In this document: piece after piece, positions 1 through 11,685 of the stretch
Layout: every line of letters starts with the position of its first letter
Position numbering within the stretch: position 1 is the stretch's first letter
DNA from: Gymnogyps californianus
Taxonomy: Eukaryota > Chordata > Aves > Accipitriformes > Cathartidae
NCBI RefSeq assembly: GCF_018139145.2
Contig: NC_059483.1
Coordinates: 4,527,001-4,591,000, forward strand
DNA: 64,000 nt
Direction of reading: 5' to 3'
Program-made: the position numbers and the translations under genes
The notes under the pieces: generated by a model
Database searches by the model: none
Told to the model about the DNA's origin: nothing
Seen by the model: the letters and a program-made list of their open reading frames with translations, nothing else

Positions 1-686
1 TTCATGGGCTAAGAGCCCTACCTGTAATGGAGCTGGGAACTTAACTCGGCCAGCTCTTCTCTCAGGGCTCCAACCTATCAGCAATGGAGAGAAAAGCCTT
101 ATTTATTAGCTCTAAATAAAAAATGAACTTTTTCTGTCCTTTCTTTACAAAAAGAACTATGTGAGATCAGCCCAACTTGGTGCAAAAGGTGACTGATAGG
201 AATTTTCTTATTCCTTTTACATTTTTGGAGACACCAAGAAATAGGTTCTAGTTTCTAAAAGAAAAGAACCTAAACTCTTCTGATTTTAATATTAACCTAT
301 TTCCCCTTCAATGACATTGTAAAAGTTACAGTTCGAGACCTAAGTGATAACATACGGTACAATAAACACTATTCTCAGCTTGATGAGTTATTGCAAGTAA
401 CCACCCAGATTACCAAACTATTTCCATGGAGTTGAACAAGCTGGAATTGAATGCAGATTCACTGTAATTTCACAAGTGGGAACATTTATCACAGTGAAGT
501 TTCGACTGATTTTTGCTGACTTTCTACGCTTGGAATGTCTAGTTGAAAGATAATCATTCCCTTAAAACTTTGTTCCCATTTGACTAATAAGACAAGTTCA
601 TAGGTTGTAAATAGTATGAGACAAAGGCACAGGTACAGTACTACCACTTCAAATAATCTGCATTGGATTCTTAAGTGCTTCCTACT
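1..686. other. unique non-coding DNA, no gene seen
   Basis: AT-rich unique sequence up to the left edge of the LTR. The only open frame of note (minus strand, 489-728) has no recognisable domain and runs into the LTR edge, so it is a chance frame. I see no repeat, RNA gene or promoter here. Confidence 0.7.
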
Positions 687-947
687 TATCCTAGTTTTGG
701 CTGGGATAGAGTTAATTTTCTTCCTCATAGCTGGTACAGTGTGTTTTGGATTTAGTGTGAGAATACTGTTGATAACACACTGATGGTTTAGTTGTTGCTA
801 AGTAGCGCTTATCCTAAGTTAAGGATTTTTCAGTTTCCCATGCTCTGCCAGCAAGCAGGTGTACAAGAAGCTGGGAGGGAGCAGAGCCGGGGCAGCTGAC
901 CCGAACTAGCCAAAGGGGTATTCCATACCATGGAACGTCATGCCCAG

Positions 948-955
948 TATAGAAA
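948..955 (+). promoter_or_regulatory. decayed TATA box of the LTR promoter
   Basis: TATAGAAA sits inside the short imperfect palindrome CCCAGTATAGAAACTGGG (943-960). As I remember it, the family form at this point is TATATAAA, so one base has changed. It marks the likely U3/R region of the solo LTR. Residual promoter activity cannot be judged from sequence alone. Confidence 0.5.
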
Positions 956-1122
956 CTGGGGGGAGTTGGCCGGGAGGGGCGGATCGCTGCTGGGGCATCG
1001 GTCAGCGGGTGGTGAGCAATTGCATTGTGCATCACTTGTCTTTTTCTTCGGTCTAATTTCTCTCTTTTTGTTATATTCCTTTTCATTACAATTATTGTTA
1101 TTATTATATATTAATTTTAGTT

Positions 1123-1128
1123 ATTAAA
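1123..1128 (+). terminator. ATTAAA polyadenylation signal of the LTR
   Basis: ATTAAA lies in an AT-rich stretch about 90 bp before the LTR end and is followed by CTGTTCTTATCTC. Its place downstream of the TATA-like box fits the R region of an LTR. It is a common variant of the AATAAA signal. Confidence 0.45.
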
Positions 1129-1215
1129 CTGTTCTTATCTCAACCCACGAGTTTACTTTTTTTTTCCCTGATTCTCCTCCCCATCTTAGTTGCTGACTGG
1201 GGTTAAACCATGACG

Positions 1216-3740
1216 TTACTCCTCTGCTGCTTCAATTCTGCACACAGAGCAGGAAATTTAAAACAGTAAAGCCAAAATAATAATAATAAATTATTACTAG
1301 AGATATCTAAGGTCTTTCATAAATAACTCTACAGAATGGCAACTACATCTGTTCAAACCAACCCCTATTGCCTGATTCTTCATTTGGTGCTACAGAACAG
1401 ATCAACACCATTCATTTCAAAAACTGCAAACCTGTAACTGAACAGTATTCACACTAGGACATCCTATAAGATACATTTAACTGCAACTAATTAAAAAAAA
1501 AAAACAACATATTTTTGTTCTTACCAACTCCAGCATCAAATTCCATTGCATAGAAGAAGAGAGACTGGGAAAGAAAGATGCACATTCATAGGAATAAAAG
1601 AAGGAAAACACTCTTTCAATTTCTGGCACTTGAAGAATTTTCCAGAATAACAGAAAGGCTACCTATTCATGAAATCTGTAGTAGTCTTTCCATGGATTTC
1701 AGAAGGTCTTACCATGACAGATGAGGCAATCCATCACTGAGAAGTCAGTTGTTCGTTCCTCCACTGAACTAAAGTTACAAAGTAGGTGCATGAACCACAG
1801 AACAAGTAAAGCTTCATGGGTTTGTGATGCTGTGTTGGATGCTCTAAGACCTAACAAATTTTGTGTTCTGGCTTGGGTTTTTCTTCTGGATTGCAACACC
1901 GGTAACATTTACAGCATCCCCTTCAACTGTAGCTTATCTGTTGTCTAATAGGCTGAGCCTGTGGTTTAGGTTTCTGCCTGACTGGGAGTACGCATGGGAA
2001 AAAGCAGAGAAATCCTAGATATTTAGGTTCATGAAAAACTGTAGGAGTTTAAACTGTCTGAAAGCTCTACCTCCTGCTGTGCTTGGCCAAAACCAACCTG
2101 CAGATTCAGTGCTGGCTAGAAGCAGAGCACACGGCTCAACGCAGACCTGCACACACGCAGCTTGGTCACACATTGCCCGTCTCCTTAGGAAACAGTGCTA
2201 AAACCCCCAAACAGCTAACCTGGTCTGCCTACCATGACCATACTCCTACAAATAAGACACACGGACAGCACAGAACTCTGTGACACGCGGCATAGGGACA
2301 GGGGCCACCACGCGCCAGGACAGCCTTCATCCCCACCTCTCCTGGGGCACTTCACGTCCAGTGGTGTAACACAACAGGGCTCAAAGTCACGCTGTAAGTC
2401 AGCAGCAGGGACAACTTTTGCGTTCCTTTTGCTTTAAGCAAGAGGCTACCCATCCTCCTCATAGCCAAAAATACCACAAAACGACACACTGCTTCTGCAG
2501 CTTGCCACGTCTTCTGAAAATCATTTCTATTTTATAGGGGGGGAGAAACAAACAATAAAATAAATCCAGTCTGATTATTTTGAAAAGGACAAAGACAGCA
2601 GAGGTGACAGAGGTGTAATTGTTAGTCAACCTTACAGCACTTTCCAGTAGAGCTATTTAACATTTGATTCCACTGATAAGAAAAATAATAAACAAAGTTA
2701 CTACGAAACTCTTCTATCTGTCAGCCAAAAGTCTGGTGAATCATTTATGAACGTGTACCTACGGCTTCTCTCCCTTCTATTCTCTTTTCCCATCAGAAAC
2801 TGAAGCTCGTTACTTTTTTTTTTAACTGTCGCTTTTATTTCTTAAATCAACCTGAAAGGAATAAAATATTGCAATGAGCAAAAATACAAAATAAATGTTT
2901 GTAGTTCTGTAATTCGTCAAAATGTCAAGGAAAAACATTAAAACGTATGCTCTGTAAGTTTTCAGCTGAACTTGGCATGACGGTCTATCTATTATTTAAA
3001 AGATGTTGAAGCTCAATTCATGAATTATTAAATTCTTGTTACACTTAGTTTCCAAGGGAAAAAATTATTTCATTCAATATAGGAAATTCAACTTGCTCTA
3101 TAGTACTTTCCTAAAAACCATGGGATTTAAATTCCTGAAGTTACTCTAAAAAAAGAAAGAAATTACTAGTCCAAACTTCATAACTAACGTTACTGCTTCA
3201 TTAAAAGGATGTCCTGTATATTCAATAACCATCAACAATCCTTCAGTATTCCCACATCCACTGCACAAACGTCCTGCACGTGAAATAACCTGCAATGCAG
3301 GAGAGGGGTTGGCAATAGCTGCTCCACGTGAAACTCCTGAACCTCTAATTCATCCAAGCTGCAGAAGTCAAACATCCTCTGGATGCTCCAACCCGCTTCC
3401 TTCCCACATTTCTCATGACCGACCTCAAAAGACTGCTCACACCATGTTAAAGCACAGGCAGGTCCAACAACCAAAACAAAGTTCCCTGTTATACTACAAC
3501 ATCTTGAGCTGGCAAATTTTGATTACAAATCATATCTAAGAGTGCTCAGAAGGTATCTCAGAGGTGAACAGCCGCCTACTGGAGAGGCTCCTGACTGCTA
3601 GCCTGATAAAATGCAGCGAGTCTTTTGAATTTAAAAGAATACATAATTCTTCTGAGGAGGATTCCTGTTCATGATTACCAGGATAATTTCAGAAATCTCT
3701 TACTGGCCACTTCAACCAATGCAAACTGCCAGTAGTTTCA
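1216..3740. other. unique non-coding DNA with minor simple repeats
   Basis: Mostly AT-rich unique sequence. It holds a short (AAT)n run at about 1275-1290 and an A-run at about 1493-1504. The stretch 2080-2450 is somewhat richer in C and in CA dinucleotides and carries short chance open frames on the plus strand, none with a known domain. I see no exon-like frame with convincing splice sites. Confidence 0.65.
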
Positions 3741-3741
3741 G

Positions 3742-3759
3742 TGGCCGCTTCTGCGGCCA
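3742..3759. repeat. GC-rich perfect hairpin (7-bp stem, TTCT loop)
   Basis: TGGCCGC (3742-3748) and GCGGCCA (3753-3759) are perfect reverse complements around a TTCT loop. The stem is nearly all G:C and contains CpGs. It lies at the start of a small GC-richer patch that runs to about 3830 and includes a G7 run with Sp1-like GGGCGGGG. Confidence 0.6.
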
Positions 3760-6700
3760 GCAATCGATGGGACGTAAGCGTTGGTCACTGTGCCGGGGCC
3801 ACTCACAAGGGCGGGGGGGTCACAGCTGTAACAGGAATTCCCTATGTCGGTCCAGGACAGCAAACCAGGCTCGATGCTCAGCAGCCTTCGCCCACAAGGA
3901 ACCTAATTATACCTTAGTTCAGCCAACAGCATCTCTGCTTTAGACTTTTGAAACTTCATTTGTATAGTCTTGCTAATACAAGATTGGTTCTGCTCTAGAA
4001 TGAGGACTTAATTACTATAGGGATTCAAAACAAACAGCTAACTGAACTGATTTAATGAGAGAGACACAAAACAAACTCAGTGGCACTACTTATATTGCCT
4101 AATAAAGTTATTTCACTGTACTCTGGAGGTTATATATTCAATTGGCTTCTAAAAATCTATGCCAATATTCTTAAAAGGCTCTGAACAAACTGACACAGGT
4201 GCAGTGGTTACTCCGTATGACAAGTATTTCAAAGACAGCTACTCAAGCATATGATCCCACAGGTAGAAAACATAATGAAAGTATATTATTACAAAGCTGC
4301 CATAACCATCAACCAAAATTACAATGACTAACTGATTAGCTTATATAGATAAATATTCCAACACCCACTGGGGTATTTTCCCCAGTAAGAAGATAAACTC
4401 TGAGTTAGTTTGCTGCATTTTTCAAAGAAATGGTTTAAACTACCGGCATTTCAAGAACAATCCAAAAGAAATGTTGGCATTCAACAACAAATCCTTCTAT
4501 AAAAAACAGAGTTAAATGCAAGCCTTGTAAATATTCATTCCTTTAGCCATGAGTTAATAAATTTTCATCAAAGCAGATTTTGACATGACGTCATCATAAA
4601 TGCAAACTACCACTGAAGTGTTAGAATTATTTTCTTAAAGTGCTTCAACCACTTTAACAGCGTTGGCCTCCTGACATTTCTTTTGTGCTCAAGCCCTAAA
4701 CATTACTCATTTCCGCACCTAGGCACAAGGATGTTACGTACCAGCCCCCTCCACCCCCAGGATGCGCTATCAGAATGGGTGCCGGGAGAAACTTCAAAGA
4801 GCTTTGCCTTTTCTACCAATTTGTTCACCTCTCAACAACACTCCTAAACAAAAAAATATTCACGCAATACTCCCAGTCCTGCATCTTGACTGGGAGCCGG
4901 GAAATCACCCTGCACAGAGTTAACTGCTGGATGAAAGGACTTGGATCATTCCCAAGGGGCCAAGGATCTTGTAAATATAAGAACAGCAGAGAAGAACTGG
5001 CTTACCTTCTTTTCATTCAAGATACGAAGTTTATGATCTGTGTATGCACAATATATGTCTTGTTAACATTAACCAGCTTAATGATAAGACAGAGTCCTCC
5101 AGCTCCTGAAGGAAAAGTCTTCTGGACTTTTTAATGCAATCAAAGGATGAGCAACACATCTAGTTTCCCAGATTACATCATCAACTGTCAAGGAAAGGGC
5201 TTCCTGTTTGACTGTTATTCTTTTTATTGTGATACACGATATCATTCTCAAAGAACAGTGGTTTAGTCTTCTTTGTAATTAGAGTTACTGACTGGAACGC
5301 ATTTTGCCCTGCACTGCCATTTGCCTTTAATAGCACTTTTAACACCCTTGCTGCAGTCAGGCCCTGTAAAACAATGAGCCATTTCTGCTCTGAGGTCTTT
5401 GCCAAGATTCTTGGTATAGCCCAATCTTCCAGCTCAGAAGCATATTGAAAAAGAAATAAAAATGCCTGTTGAATATAAAGTATAGTTGTTTCTCTTTAGA
5501 CATTCTGCATTTCAGGTCCAAATCCACGAACAAATACTGGACACGCTTGTAGCAGTAGGAATAACCTGTCTGTAGGCAGGTATGATACCGCATGATTTAG
5601 ACACATCAGTGCCCCCACTCCCTGCGCTTAGCAGAGGGCATCTCTCACGCAATGAGCTGGTATGAGCCAGCCGCATCCTCCCGCAATGCCAACTGCGTCC
5701 TTTCTGCTAACATCACCGCAGCAGTGGGCAAAACCCCATTTCTTTTCTAGGGATGGTGCTTGTGCAGACTCGGAAGCAATATAATTCTGGGCACAGTACA
5801 ATAACCTAAATTGCTTGCAAAGCTCTCCATGCTTTCTGGTGTAGCTTGGGACATACTTTTCCCCTTCAACTGAGGCATTTGTAGGTTCCTGATGGGGAGT
5901 TGCATAAATCAAAGTTCACCGCATCTTCACTCCTCTCTTACTAAAACTACACAAAAGTATTTTTGGCAGCTCTGAAGAATACTGAAATACAAAAATAACT
6001 TCCCAGTGAACCAGTAATGGCACAAGCAGTAAGCATTCCTGATATGAGGATTTTAAATAACTGAAGCAAACAACTAGCTGGTGCAGTTTGAAAGCCCAAG
6101 ATTTGTAAAGAAACTGCATGCGTCCCCCCTGTGGGGGGTCAGGTATCTGGAACTGAACTCAAAACAAGCAGAAAAGGGTTATTTTAAAAGAATATTATGT
6201 TGCAAAGTTACCACACAACTTCCCTACAAAATGCTACCATCTCAGTGTTTATTAAAAGAAATCCAACTTTTCCTCTAACTTGGGTAAGAGGATATAGCGA
6301 AGAGATTAGCAGCGATCACATTCTCTCCTTGTTGTTAAAGATGCAAAGTCAACCACTTGAAAGTTGGAAATGCCAGAATTAAGATTGACTGTGCAACCTT
6401 AATTTGTCCCCTTGTGCCTGTGCATAATGATATGGTCTTTAATTACATGAACACGAACTTCAGTTTTAAGATCCTGCCTTATTCAGCACACTGGACAGAT
6501 GAGGAACGATGTCTGTAGGACTATCTTATATCATAGAAATGGGAAATCCTTAAAGATGACAGGAGGAATGTGAGGGAAGCAAAAAGTTGGCCTCATGAAT
6601 AAGGTAGTTCAGCATCAGAGAAATGAATTTGTCTTCATGGAAATCAATGGAACCATTCAGCTTTCAGAAAATTAAAAAAAAAAAAGGCATTTGAACTTGA

Positions 6701-7480
6701 AACAAAGTAAAACCAAATAATTTGGGAGTTGCATTTTTTTGCGCCTTTGGGAAAAACTGCTGGGGAAAGATGGACAGGCACTGGTGTCCCCTCAGGCAGG
6801 TCTAATGCACGTCTAATCTCCTAACAGGAAGCTACTACCTGACCTGCTTGCTCCTAGCTTGACACTTGCTTAAACCTTAGCCATCTCAAAGGGACCAGAT
6901 GTGAACAGCGCTAAGTATAGAAGATTGGCCAGTACAAACTCTTCTCCTACTTAAACTTAGATTATCTACTGGGACTTAACTCTAAAAAACACCTAACAAG
7001 ACTGTGGCTGGATGCTGCACAGCATGAAGGACTCCACCACATACCATGCAACTTTACACTAAGAGAGACCAGGGAAAAGGCTTATCTGTTTGTATCAGAG
7101 ATGCCCCACATCCCGAGAAGGGAATTAAGGGAAGAACCCCAGCCTTTTTTGCCTCCATTGCTCCCTCCCATAGTTGTGAGGCTTGTACTCAATAGACATT
7201 TATCTGGTACCCCTGACAAAAAGCACACACCTGAATTTGCCAAACTCCCTACAGCAAAGTTTAATGCCAACATCAAACTCTAACAAAGCCCCAAATCTGA
7301 TGGTCATCCAGCCCCACCATTTGGAAAATCTTTATATTTTAATACCGGTGAAGTTCTGGTCGAAACTGTTGAAGGTTTGACTCTCATGCCAGTATTTTTT
7401 GAGACCAGAGGTTTCCTTCCAGTGATGCAAACTGTTTCCAAGATTGTTTTCTCCTTACTGTTCCTTACACAACTGCTTCC
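3760..7480. other. unique non-coding DNA
   Basis: AT-rich sequence without a recognisable gene or repeat family. A 119-codon plus-strand frame (4775-5134) and several minus-strand frames near 5181-5912 resemble no known protein. A tiny C6/G6 hairpin with a TGT loop sits at 6124-6138. A perfect CRE site inside this stretch is listed separately. Confidence 0.65.
4586..4593. promoter_or_regulatory. perfect CRE palindrome (TGACGTCA), with nearby octamer-like site
   Basis: TGACGTCA is the full consensus for CREB/ATF factors. It is followed within 6 bases by ATGCAAAC (4599-4606), one base from the POU octamer ATGCAAAT. The CpG inside a CRE tends to be lost unless unmethylated or selected, so an intact copy in AT-rich DNA is notable. 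There is no adjacent TATA box or gene, so a distal element is the only plausible role. Function is inferred. Confidence 0.35.
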
Positions 7481-7489
7481 AAGCCAGGC

Positions 7490-7680
7490 CTAAAGCATCC
7501 GCTAAACCAGTGCCCCGTGGTAGGAAGGACTCATCGGTCTGTAATCCAGCCCAGCTCTAACCACTATCCGTCTCTAGGACAGGTTCCCTTTGCTTTAGTT
7601 TCTCCATTTGAGAAACAGGACAGGCAAAACGCTTTTTGGTTGAGATCCGAGATAACTAGTTGGAAAGCGATAAGTAAAAT
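7490..7680 (+). mobile_element. possible MIR-like SINE remnant
   Basis: The stretch around 7591-7620 (TTTGCTTTAGTTTCTCCATT, then TGAGAAACAGGA) resembles the core-to-3' part of MIR-type SINEs, where CTCAGTTTCC is followed by CATCTGTAAAATGGG. The upstream text around 7550-7585 is compatible with the preceding MIR segment but heavily diverged. No ends or target duplication can be seen. It could be chance similarity. Confidence 0.3.
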
Positions 7681-7824
7681 AGCTAACGTTATTTAACACA
7701 CAACAGGCTGGTTTTTCAATTAGGGCTCCAGTTCAAAGGGTGATCTCCATGGCCCTCTCTAGCATCAGTTTTGGGCTCCTGCAAAGGGGGTTGTGCTCTG
7801 AAATTTGCTACAATTTAAAACCAT

Positions 7825-7965
7825 TTAATTCTTAATACTCTGTGTGCCTTTTTTTCCCCATTTATAAAATGAAATTAAGTACTACTGCTCAGTTTTTAAT
7901 TCAAAGTCTAAAAGGAACAAAGTGAGAAATGCTTTGTATTATTGAGCTTTAAGTACCACTTAAGT
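7825..7965 (+). mobile_element. MIR-like SINE remnant
   Basis: The run CTCTGTGTGCC (7839-7849), then TTCCCCATTTATAAAATGAA (7854-7873), followed by GTACTACTG, matches the typical MIR core order: CTCTGTGCCTCAGTTTCC, then CCATCTGTAAAATGGG, then a short spacer with ACTACTG. The downstream TTTGTATTATTG (7933-7944) is compatible with the 3' tail of sauropsid MIR relatives. It is very diverged, as expected for an insertion predating modern birds. The match at 7490-7680 could be a second copy in the same orientation. Confidence 0.45.
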
Positions 7966-10015
7966 ATTTATGAATAAACAGCAAGAGTCGCTCAACAGGA
8001 CACAGCTGGCACACGAACCTTGGCTGGAGAAAGCTTCTGGAAATTCTTCTGATTAAGGAAGAGTCACCCCTTCTGTACCCCCTCCTAGCCAGAGACCAAA
8101 CTCTCCCATGTTGCTCCTCCTTTCATCTCATACTTTGGAAACTGGGCAGTACACAGCATCCATCCAACAGAGAGTGAAATCCATCCCGGTGTAAGCCTGA
8201 TGAACTGAGAAGCTCTGCCCTTACCTTCCTTCAGCTCCAAAATGGACTGCAGCTTCAGAGTAATTTCCCCCCGCCCCCGTGTAGATCTTATAAGAGCCAC
8301 AAATCCCTGGTTACTTTTGATTTACAGTAGAGGCAAGGTCATCCTTATAATGAAAAAAACAAGGTCTATATTTTCAGACACCAAGATACAATTTATCATA
8401 GAGATCAATGACACTTTTATTCTCTATAGAGATGAAATATCCATTTTGCAGTAAAATTATCAGAGGGGTTTTCTCCTTTTTTTTTAAAGGCCTGTTGCAG
8501 GTGCTGCATCATTTGAAAACCAACTTGTAACAGAACATTTTAGCGTTAGCATCCAGTTCTCCCAGCTGCCTCTCTAAAATATATTTCAGTTTTCTTATAT
8601 TAGTGACTGGAAGAAAAGGGAATGGTGAAATCAGTGAAACAAGACCTGTTTGGATGGTGAAAGGTAAAATACTAATGGTACCCCCTGAGTCAAGAGGTAT
8701 TGCTAAGCCCTTTCAATTAAAATAATTGCCCTTTCCCAGCTTTCAGTCTGTGCACCCATGTACTCACTTCTGGAGATTCACACCACTCTGTGCCAGACTG
8801 AAGCAGTCACGGTGGATTATCCATATGGTTACCCAGCATCGCCTTTTTTCTAATAGGACTTTTTTTTTTTTTAAAGTCCTATTTGAAATTCTCCCCAAGC
8901 CCAGTGAAACATGTCTCGCACCTCACCTTCAGCAGCGCTTCTGAGCATCCAAAAACCATTTCAGGCATTTTCACATACAAAGACTGGCTACTTGTCGCAA
9001 GCTTTTGAGTTTATTTAGGAACTGCTCAGTTGCCTAGCTTCGCTGGAATTACAGAAATATTATGTAGCTATCTTCTGTAAGATATACAGAACTGTACGCC
9101 CATCACAGATATGCTTATTGTAGTTGACCCAAATACCATATGCCAGTGGTAACTAGGGCTTAGCCTTCGCTACCGAGCTCTACCAGGTCTCATGGAGAAA
9201 AAACAGATACCCGTAAGCACCAGCTAACACACTGTATTGTCAAGACCACTGATATAGTTATAACTGTATGAAAATAAAATTTCATTGTCGTCTTTTCAAA
9301 CAGCATGGACTAAGCTGTGAAGGATGTGATAAACAGGTAACATTTGGTAGCATACATCATACCTGCACCAGAGAGCTGCATCAGCAGAAACTCTACTGTA
9401 GAGATAGCCTAAATCTTTTGAAAGGTAATAATGTGCATTCCCACGCTGTTTGAGTTACAGCCTTCATCTCCTCTGCCCATTGTATCCCATGGTAAGATAA
9501 GTCTATTAAGAGGATTTCTTTTTTAAAGTTACTCATTTAAAGCACATGAAATTCCTGATTTTATTGATGGCTGCCCAGGATTAAAACCTTATTCAGATGA
9601 ATTTCCCTTAAACTATATGCTTTCCCTAAGCTACCATCATTATTTTCAGGAAAGGAAGGTATTTTAGAGTTTCTTCTAGTGTTTCAGTTCCATTGGTACC
9701 AATTTACCACACATGTTCAATATTTTCACCTTACCTGTCCTTCCCAAATGACTATTTTCTGTTTACTGATCTTAGGGCTGCTGAAGGCAAAGTAATTATT
9801 TGCACCCATGTGCATCCAATTCTCCACTGCTTCTGCATACATTTCTAGTCAAATAGCTATGGACAATACCACATTTGGAGATATTGACATAGACAGGACA
9901 ACACTTGTTCATAGGGATCTCCTTACTTTGATGCTTTCCAGCTAATAAGAATTGAGACATGAAAGGGAACCTTTTTATTCTCTGCTTAGTCCTGCCAATT
10001 AACCATAATTACTTC

Positions 10016-10032
10016 AAAAAAAAAAAAAAAAA
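10016..10032 (+). repeat. (A)17 run
   Basis: Seventeen consecutive A. No processed-pseudogene or LINE body is evident upstream. Confidence 0.9.
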
Positions 10033-11191
10033 GGACCACTGGACTTTTTAGTAACTTTTATGGCCTTGCCCTAAGCTATTTTCAACTACAATTTTCAAAA
10101 CACCATCTCCAGGCAGCAAGAAAACAATCAGTGTTTATGATGATGTGCCATACTTCTCCTCAAGGTGCTAATTCACCTCTTCCACACACATCAAGTGGAA
10201 TATTTGAGAGAAAAATTACTTCCCTCATGTTTTTTTCACTGGCATTACATTTCATTCATGTTTGCCCAGACTTGTAGGTCAGTGCCTAGCATGGACCCTG
10301 TGAATGCACTTTTGTGTGGCATTTTAAGGAGAAAGGATGCTACAGGACAATAATGGGGATGTCTTCACTATGTTGAACCTTCCTGAATAAGTCACTCTGT
10401 TGTTCATTGTATTACAGGGATTTTCACTGATATTCTAATACAGAAATATTATTTTCTTCTAATAAAATACATGTTTGGGGCCCTGATTCAGCTCTGCTTT
10501 GTGCTCTGTGTTCATTTCCAGCTACAAGAAGAGAGTTGAAAATGAGCACAAAGCACCATCAAAACCACCTGCTTGTTCTATTTTGCAATCACTTTACAAT
10601 CAGCCTACAAGGTATTAAATGACTGCAAAAGTGCATGACAATGGAGAAGCAAGGAAATAGAGACACAATGAAATCATATGCTTGATCCAGCTGAGCACCG
10701 TCATTTTCGATCCATAAGCACATTTGTAGGAGTGAACCGCTCAGCTTTTAGAAATGAAAAATATCAGTGGATTTTCTCTGCCATCATAGATCATCAGAGA
10801 CATTTTAGGACAGTTGCTGCTCTTGGCTGAAGTATTGCCCAGAATGGAAGCACCAATCTCCCCAGAACACTCCGCATCCCAGCAAGAGAAATACTGGAGC
10901 TGCTCCTCTGCCATCAGCAAAATACTTGAAATTTATTTCATGACTTTGGCCAAACCAAAACCCAAAGCAGCAGCTATTTAACATTCCAAAACCAGAGTGA
11001 GATTTGACTTCTACAGAAATCCTGTGGAACTAGTCCAAATTTTGTAAGACAAAACTGTCTTAAAACGAAGGCAATAGGGCTTCTGCAAATCGGGATGGGA
11101 CTAAGGGAATCAAATAATCTAACAATTTTAAGGAGGAAGGATGAGGAAAAAAAAACAAATTTTAAAGCTGTATATTCAAAATAACAACTGA

Positions 11192-11207
11192 TTTTTTTTT
11201 TTTTTTT
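11192..11207 (+). repeat. (T)16 run
   Basis: Sixteen consecutive T in AT-rich sequence, without a recognisable minus-strand retrocopy next to it. Confidence 0.9.
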
Positions 11208-11310
11208 AATTACATTATCTTTTCTCCTGTACTGGGAACTACTTTGCACAATAGAAATGGGAAACAGAAGTAGGGGTCTATCTGCCTCCAAATAAATACG
11301 ACTCACCCCT

Positions 11311-11685
11311 ATGCACAACCGATCCCAAACTGCCTCCAGCTACGGATTCAGGAGCCCTGGAGGATGGAGCGCTCCCGCGACCAAAGGCTCTAACACAGCC
11401 TCGCTGCTCAGCCAGGCCCTGCCGCCCTTCACCCGAGGTGGCCAGCACCGAGGTGTCTCTTGCAGGCTGGGTTATACACCGACATCGCGGTGTTTCCCCA
11501 GAAGTGGGACTAGTTCCAGCACAGTTCCACGCTGGTTCCAGTCTCCTCTCCAGGGATTTGCCAGTTCATCCTTCCCTCCTCTCAGCCCGGTGCCAGGAGC
11601 TGGACCAGACAGCGGTAAAACCAGTGGGGAGCAGATTACCCTCATCAGTTGGATTTTGCAGTCATACGTGATAGCTCTGCAGTGA
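11311..11685. other. GC-richer patch with a 124-codon open frame, not a supported gene
   Basis: Base composition shifts from AT-rich to clearly GC-richer here and then reverts. The patch keeps about a dozen CpGs, including CTCCCGCGACC (11370-11380) and ACATCGCGGTG (11481-11491). Open frames on the plus strand overlap (11311-11685 and 11438-11671), and more than one long frame over one patch is what GC-rich DNA does by chance. The translations are rich in S, P and G and match no domain I know. It could be an lncRNA exon or a small CpG-rich regulatory patch. Confidence 0.4.

Larger units (their letters stand above)
687..1215 (+). mobile_element. solitary avian endogenous retrovirus LTR (ERVL-like, TguLTR5-type)
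   Basis: The segment opens with a phrase around 692-712 (TAGTTTTGGCTGGGATAGAG) and closes with TTGCTGACTGGGGTTAAACC (1190-1209), which I recognise as the two ends of an LTR common in bird genomes. Between them lie the usual landmarks of this family: a GATAACACACTGATG block near 769-783, a CCATACCATGGAACGTCATG block near 924-943, a degenerate TATA box, and an ATTAAA signal followed by AACTGTTCTTATCTCAACCC. The element is about 529 bp. No internal retroviral sequence or second LTR follows, so it is a solo LTR left by recombination between paired LTRs. Both ends are decayed: TG has become TA at 687 and the final CA reads CG at 1214-1215. Flanking CTACT (682-686) and TTACT (1216-1220) look like a 5-bp target duplication with one mismatch. 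Presence and orientation are firm. The family name is from memory and less sure. Confidence 0.88.
7966..11310. other. unique non-coding DNA with poly(A)/(T) runs
   Basis: There is no supported gene. A 17-base A-run lies at 10016-10032 and a 16-base T-run at 11192-11207. Neither is preceded by a recognisable retrocopy body, so I treat them as simple repeats. A 114-codon minus-strand frame at 10974-11318 reads through the T-run (as a lysine string) and is not convincing. Confidence 0.65.

Noticed and set aside
814..1127. Open frames on both strands inside the LTR
   Set aside because: They are by-products of the solo LTR, which does not code for protein.
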